Source: an uncultured Peptococcaceae bacterium (GTDB taxonomy: Bacteria; Bacillota; Peptococcia; Peptococcales; Peptococcaceae). From it: a stretch of 64,000 bases of DNA. Of the stretch, positions 60,238 to 64,000 are shown one piece after another (the first letter of the stretch is position 1; each line of letters opens with the position of its first letter). Below the pieces are notes generated by a model that was given only the letters and a program-made list of their open reading frames with translations, was not told the DNA's origin and did no database searches. The position numbers and the translations under genes were made by a program. The stretch is from positions 162,918-226,917 of the forward strand of contig URZX01000001.1 in NCBI GenBank assembly GCA_900552455.1, read 5' to 3'.

Positions 60238-60539
60238 AAGTCGTACTCTTTGTGAAGATTGTTAAATACTTCTTTTGCCGGTCTCGTACGCCCGGCTTTC
60301 ATATCAGCATATCCTTTTTCAAGTTCTCGGGAAAGCGCTTCCTCTGTAAGCTGATTGAGATCGAGCAATTGAGAGCGTGGAATCGTGACGTCGAACGGCA
60401 AACCGTTGTGCAAAATAATCTGTTTATAGAAAATCGTGATTGCATTCGAAGCAGGGATACCCAGAGTGGTTAAGATCTGCTCAGCCTGCTCTTTAACTTC
60501 AGGTTCGATGCGTGCGTAAACACTTGCGGATTTGGACAT
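60234..60539 (-). CDS. RelB/DinJ-family antitoxin
   Basis: A 101-aa ribbon-helix-helix antitoxin. ATG 60539 (MSKSASVYARIEPEVKEQA) has GGGAG at 9 bp; an upstream TTG has no spacing. EQILTTLGIPASNAITIFYK and LPFDVTIP are the RelB/DinJ signatures. The C-terminal tail should wrap the toxin. It probably represses its own promoter. Confidence 0.9.
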   Translation of the reverse strand: MSKSASVYARIEPEVKEQAEQILTTLGIPASNAITIFYKQIILHNGLPFDVTIPRSQLLDLNQLTEEALSRELEKGYADMKAGRTRPAKEVFNNLHKEYDL

Positions 60540-60575
60540 GATCGTCAACTCCCTTCCTGGTGATCTTATGGTTTT

Positions 60576-60604
60576 ATTATACTAGGATGACTGGACAATA
60601 GCAA
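60576..60604 (-). promoter_or_regulatory. RelBE-type operon promoter
   Basis: On the minus strand TTGCTA (60599-60604), 17-bp spacer, TATAAT (60576-60581). Confidence 0.7.
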
Positions 60605-60674
60605 TACAAATGAAAGAAACGGCTACCACATTAAAAAAATCTACCTTTGCCACAATTCTGCAACATTTCCGTGA

Positions 60675-60680
60675 TATACT
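60675..60680 (+). promoter_or_regulatory. -10 of the chimeric Bce operon
   Basis: TATACT, 21 bp before the start codon, no consensus -35, so activator dependence is possible. Confidence 0.4.
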
Positions 60681-60701
60681 GGAGCGGAAAGGGGTGATCC
60701 T

Positions 60702-61484
60702 ATGCGACGGATTTTGATCGTGGAGGATGATGTGCTGCTTTCAGGCACGCTGGCGTATAATCTGCGGGCGGAAGGCTACGAGGTGGTGCAGGCGTTTTCA
60801 TGTGCCGAGGCGCGGCAGGCGGTGCAGGCGGACGTGGTGCTTTTGGATGTGAATCTGCCGGATGGTGATGGGCGCGCGCTGGATGGCGTGGATTTTTCAG
60901 TGGAAGAGGGCGAGTTCGTCGCCGTTGTCGGCACCTCGGGCAGCGGCAAATCGACGCTTTTGCACATGCTTGGCGGGCTGGACACGCCGACGGCAGGCAG
61001 CGTCATGGTGCGCGAGAAGGACTTGGCGCAGATGGACGACGACCAGCTGACGATCTTTCGCCGGCGCAATATTGGTTTCGTGTTTCAGAATTATAATCTC
61101 GTGCCGATCCTGAACGTGCAGGAAAACATTGTGCTGCCGGTGGAGCTCGATGGTAACCGTGTGGACCCGGCACTCATGGAGGAAGTTGTGGGAATGCTCG
61201 GACTCCGAGAAAAACTCGAGAGTTTGCCGAACGCCCTCAGCGGCGGACAGCAGCAGCGCGTCGCCATCGCCCGCGCCCTCGTTGCGGGGCCTGCTATCGT
61301 GCTGGCGGATGAACCCACAGGAAATTTAGACAGCCACACCAGCGCTGATGTCATGGGTCTGCTCCGCCGCACGAGCACCGCCTTCCACCAAACGCTGGTG
61401 ATGATCACCCACAACAGCGAGATCGCTCAGCTTGCCGATCGCATCGTGCGTATCGAGGACGGGCGCATTGTGGAACGAGGGTGA
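60702..61484 (+). CDS. Chimeric protein: truncated response-regulator receiver fused to ABC ATPase
   Basis: A 260-aa in-frame chimera. Residues 1-57 are the first half of an OmpR-type receiver: RILIVEDDVLLSG, phospho-acceptor Asp49 in VVLLDVNLPDGDG, and then the sequence jumps at residue 58 to RALDGVDFSVEEGEFVAVVG, the interior of a BceA-type ATPase. The ATPase then continues normally: Walker A GTSGSGKST (77-85), Q-loop [23 protein letters not shown], Walker [18 protein letters not shown]. Missing are the rest of the regulator, the whole kinase gene and about 20 ATPase residues (the strand that usually reads LSKIYG). ATG 60702 follows AAAGGGGTGAT. Probably a deletion product of an RR-HK-ABC-permease operon like that at 1-5.3 kb. 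Confidence 0.88.
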   Translation: MRRILIVEDDVLLSGTLAYNLRAEGYEVVQAFSCAEARQAVQADVVLLDVNLPDGDGRALDGVDFSVEEGEFVAVVGTSGSGKSTLLHMLGGLDTPTAGSVMVREKDLAQMDDDQLTIFRRRNIGFVFQNYNLVPILNVQENIVLPVELDGNRVDPALMEEVVGMLGLREKLESLPNALSGGQQQRVAIARALVAGPAIVLADEPTGNLDSHTSADVMGLLRRTSTAFHQTLVMITHNSEIAQLADRIVRIEDGRIVERG

Positions 61485-61488
61485 GAAA

Positions 61489-63336
61489 ATGGCACTGCCT
61501 TTTGAAAATAACACCGACCGCGCAGTCAAAAAACTCGCCCGCGCGAGTTTGCGAAGTGAAGGGCGGCGGAATTTGCTCGCTGGTTTGATCGTTTTTGGCG
61601 CAGCTTTTTTGTTGAGTTTTGCAGCCATTCTGGCTGTGAATGCGGCGTTGGCGCTGGAAGTGTCCGAGGGCGTGACGAGTGATCGCGAGCTTGTGACGGT
61701 GCTTTTCGGCGTGGCGCTGGTGGTGCTGCTGGCTGCGGGGCTTGCGATCCGCAACATCATGTATCTCTCAGTGCTCGGGCGCACGCGGGAATTTGCGCAG
61801 TTGCGTACCCTTGGTGCGACGAACCGACAAATACGATGCATCGTTAGCGCCGAGCGCAGGCGCATGACGCGCAGTTGGCTGGCGACTGGTGTGCTCGCAG
61901 GTTTTTTCGGAAACGTCCTGTTGCCGCTGGAATTTTTCTGGGTGCAGAGCGCGAGTATGGCAGTAGCTGCGGCAGCTTTTACTTGGTTCGTTGTTTATCT
62001 TTCGTTCCGCGCACCGGCCAAACAGGCTGCACGCGTGTCGCCGATGGATGGTTTGCGACAGACGGCGACGCTGAGCATTGGTAAACCCAGGAGAAAAGGC
62101 CGTTTGGTGCGCCCGACGTCTCGGCTTATTGCGCATCACAGCGCGCATTTGTCGCCAAGCGCGATTGGCCGGCGGTGGCTTTCCAGCGATCAGAAAAAAA
62201 CGGTGCTCACGCTGGCGTCGCTTATTTTTAGCGGCGCGCTGCTTTTTGTCCTCTTCACAGTGATGGCGGCGATCAACATCGATACACTGGCTCGTCAGCC
62301 GTATTATGAAGACAGCAGCCTCTACATCAAGATCAATTCGACAGCTGACGAGGATTCGACCTATCGCATTATGCGCACTGCGCCTTTCAGCGACGCGCTG
62401 CGCGAAGAGCTCCTGGCGATTCCCGGTGTCGAGCGCATTGTACCGCTGGCGATGCTCGATGTCACGCTGCCGGATGCGGGTTTTGAGGGCGCCATCCAGA
62501 GTGTGATGCCGCGCACGTTAGCACCGCGATTGGTCGAGGGAGTGCTGGCGGGGAAAGCGACGAAAGAGGACATTCTTCCTGTGACGATCAATCGCGCTTC
62601 ACCGTATTATCAGGAGACCGGACTTGATTTGTCTGTCGGTGATCAGATCACCGCTTCTGTCGACACCGGTGCTGGGGAGAAAATAGTGCAATTGGAAGCC
62701 ATCGGCATCCTGGAAAACAAGGACGATGGCGTCGTTTTCTACACCGACACCGAAAACTTGCAGGCACTGGCGGCGATGGATTGTACCCTCGCCTGGTACA
62801 TTGTGACAGCGCCGGAAAGCGCCGATGTCGTCGCGCAGGCGGTGCAGCAGCTTGTGGCTTCTGACGAGAGGCTGTATGTGGCGAGTCTAGCGGACGACAT
62901 CGCGTCTTACGAAGCGTACTTCGCCAACGCGCGTTTAGCAGTGAGTGTGTTGGCAGTGCTCATTCTCGTATTTGCGTTTCTCAATCTGCTCAACACCTGC
63001 ATTGTGAATAGCGTTATACGTCAGCGCGACTTTGCGCTTTTGGCAGCTGTCGGCATGACGCAGCGGCAGCTGGTGCAGGCGCAGCGCGTAGAAAATGCCG
63101 TCTATTTCGGTGCAAGTTTTTTCGGCAGTTGGTTGATCGGTGGCGCGCTGGGCTGGGCGATCTGTCATTGGCTTTCTGATATGCCGGGACCTGGCTATAT
63201 CCATTATCAGTTTCCGATCGCTTTTCTCCTTTGCTACGCGCTTTTTGTGGCTGTCAGTGCGTTCGCTGTACAACGTTGGCAGACGCATCGGCTTGCAGAA
63301 AAAAGTATTGTTGAGCAATTGCGCGAGATCGCGTGA
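61489..63336 (+). CDS. BceB-like FtsX-type permease
   Basis: A 615-aa membrane protein. ATG 61489 follows GAGGGTGAG, 4 bp after the ATPase stop; the longer upstream frame overlaps the ATPase. TM1 is near 30-50, TM2-4 near 65-190, TM5 near 245, then one large extracytoplasmic domain (about 270-480), and three helices at the C-terminus. One ectodomain only is the BceB layout of peptide-detoxification transporters. The FtsX motif appears twice (LRTLGATNRQIR; LAAVGMTQRQLV). With the ATPase altered and the sensor kinase lost, its activity is uncertain. Confidence 0.87.
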   Translation: MALPFENNTDRAVKKLARASLRSEGRRNLLAGLIVFGAAFLLSFAAILAVNAALALEVSEGVTSDRELVTVLFGVALVVLLAAGLAIRNIMYLSVLGRTREFAQLRTLGATNRQIRCIVSAERRRMTRSWLATGVLAGFFGNVLLPLEFFWVQSASMAVAAAAFTWFVVYLSFRAPAKQAARVSPMDGLRQTATLSIGKPRRKGRLVRPTSRLIAHHSAHLSPSAIGRRWLSSDQKKTVLTLASLIFSGALLFVLFTVMAAINIDTLARQPYYEDSSLYIKINSTADEDSTYRIMRTAPFSDALREELLAIPGVERIVPLAMLDVTLPDAGFEGAIQSVMPRTLAPRLVEGVLAGKATKEDILPVTINRASPYYQETGLDLSVGDQITASVDTGAGEKIVQLEAIGILENKDDGVVFYTDTENLQALAAMDCTLAWYIVTAPESADVVAQAVQQLVASDERLYVASLADDIASYEAYFANARLAVSVLAVLILVFAFLNLLNTCIVNSVIRQRDFALLAAVGMTQRQLVQAQRVENAVYFGASFFGSWLIGGALGWAICHWLSDMPGPGYIHYQFPIAFLLCYALFVAVSAFAVQRWQTHRLAEKSIVEQLREIA

Positions 63337-63451
63337 GGATGTAGCGGAGTCTGTCGCTGCAGAAAATGGCCGTGGAATGATTCGCTCTGTTGCTTTTGTC
63401 TCAGGTGTGGTATGATGGAGAAAACCTTTAGCGAGAAAGGAGCACCCAGCC

Positions 63452-63715
63452 ATGAGCGATCTGCAGAAAATCCCCGGCGTCGGGCCAAATATCGCCGCCG
63501 ATCTGGAGGCCATCGGCATCCATTCCGTGGACGATCTGCGCGGAAAAGATCCAGAGGCGCTGTACGCGCAGGACTGTCTGCAGAAAGGCTTCAGCGAAGA
63601 CAAATGCCAGCTCTACGTGTTTCGCTGTGCCGTGTATTTTGCAGAGACAGACAATCCCGAGCCAGAGAAACTAAAATGGTGGTATTGGAAAGATAAACGT
63701 TATCCAGAAAAATAG
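63452..63715 (+). CDS. Cdd1-like helix-hairpin-helix protein
   Basis: An 87-aa protein. ATG 63452 follows AGAAAGGAG. LQKIPGVGPNIAADLEAIGI is a helix-hairpin-helix DNA-binding motif, and the rest (DPEALYAQDCLQKG...VFRCAVYFAE...WWYWKD) matches the 'pathogenicity locus' Cdd1 family, small proteins of unknown role in Bacillota. Probably co-transcribed with the next gene, 12 bp away. Confidence 0.8.
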   Translation: MSDLQKIPGVGPNIAADLEAIGIHSVDDLRGKDPEALYAQDCLQKGFSEDKCQLYVFRCAVYFAETDNPEPEKLKWWYWKDKRYPEK

Positions 63716-63727
63716 GAGGAGAGCACC

Positions 63728-63925
63728 ATGAGAAAATGTTTGCGCTGCGGCCAGGAAATGAAAGAAGGCTGCGACATCAAGATCGAAGGCGGCGGCAATG
63801 GCATCGTTCTTTCCGCCGACGCCGCCAAGCTATTCGGCGGACGCATCGGCAAGCCAAACGTCGCCATCTGTCCCGCCTGCGGTGAAGTGTCCATCTATCT
63901 TGACGATATCGAAAAGCTGAAATAA
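63728..63925 (+). CDS. Zinc-ribbon nucleic-acid-binding-like protein
   Basis: A 65-aa protein. ATG 63728 follows TAGGAGGAGAG. Two Cys pairs, KCLRCGQEM and ICPACGE, form a zinc ribbon around a central KIEGGGNGIVLS stretch. Such small proteins are common in Bacillota without known function. Confidence 0.75.
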   Translation: MRKCLRCGQEMKEGCDIKIEGGGNGIVLSADAAKLFGGRIGKPNVAICPACGEVSIYLDDIEKLK

Positions 63926-63951
63926 TCACAAAAGCCGGGTGAAAGTGATAT

Positions 63952-64000
63952 GCTCCCCATAGAGTAGATACTCGAAATAACAAAAATCGAGCCTACACTA
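63952..64000 (+). repeat. Dispersed palindromic repeat, copy 3 (cut by window edge)
   Basis: GCTCCCCATAGAGTAGATAC then TCGAAATAACAAAAATCGAG and CCTACACTA. It is the inverse orientation of copy 1, differing at a few positions; the right arm (TGGGGAGC) would lie outside the window. Confidence 0.75.

Noticed and set aside
1..64000. CRISPR array or cas genes
   Set aside because: No regularly spaced 25-40 bp repeats with unique spacers and no Cas-like protein were seen.

Overview
The window reads as a chromosome segment of a low-to-mid GC-rich member of the Bacillota (a Clostridia- or Negativicutes-like organism). Evidence: strong Gram-positive Shine-Dalgarno sequences (AAAGGAGG) before nearly every gene, frequent TTG/GTG starts, a SecA with a C-terminal zinc motif, a long-form ribosome hibernation factor, a tyrosine-recombinase element of the Tn916-like integrase class, a holin-like type I toxin and Bce-type peptide-sensing ABC modules. 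By eye the core genes are roughly 55-60% GC; I cannot name the species.

Layout. 1-5.3 kb: a two-component system plus a MacB/LolD-type ABC transporter. 5.4-18.2 kb: housekeeping and transport genes (uridine phosphorylase, cytidine deaminase, MFS, ABC exporter, HD hydrolase, nitroreductase, CNNM/CBS protein, PutP symporter, flavin-barrel protein, an EamA-NUDIX fusion), interrupted by a three-gene DUF3990-type cassette and a broken PIN toxin-antitoxin remnant. 18.3-24.6 kb: hpf, an ArsR regulator, secA, prfB and ychF.

24.55-43.06 kb: an 18.5-kb integrative mobilizable element inserted exactly at the 5' end of ychF. It is bounded by a 32-bp perfect direct repeat (attL 24552-24583, attR 43031-43062). 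From left to right it carries integrase, excisionase, FtsK-like coupling protein, HUH replication initiator, two small element genes, an unrecognised 616-aa AT-rich protein behind paired operator palindromes, a complete type I restriction system (hsdR, hsdS, hsdM), a ~137-nt long hairpin, DUF3846 and J-domain proteins, and a stand-alone OLD-family nuclease. It looks like a mobile defense island. It has separated ychF from its native promoter, which is left stranded just beyond attR, so ychF is probably now driven by the integrase promoter.

43.1-48.7 kb: a LysR regulator followed by a 3-hydroxyacyl-CoA dehydrogenase, an MFS carrier and a thiamine-diphosphate enzyme, probably a catabolic operon. 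48.8-52.6 kb: a satellite-like replication module (divergent XRE repressor, VapE-type primase/helicase, iteron-like repeats and inverted repeats) that stops just short of a tRNA-His gene with its own promoter and terminator. 53-59.9 kb: YmdB-like phosphodiesterase, MenG, DUF1700 protein, a type I toxin-antitoxin locus, a FeoA-FeoB fusion, DegV and a thioredoxin-like protein. 59.9-64 kb: a RelBE-type pair, then a second Bce-like locus in which an internal deletion appears to have fused a truncated response regulator to the ABC ATPase and removed the histidine kinase, then two small DNA-related genes. A ~60-bp palindromic repeat occurs three times (42.8, 48.7 and 63.95 kb).
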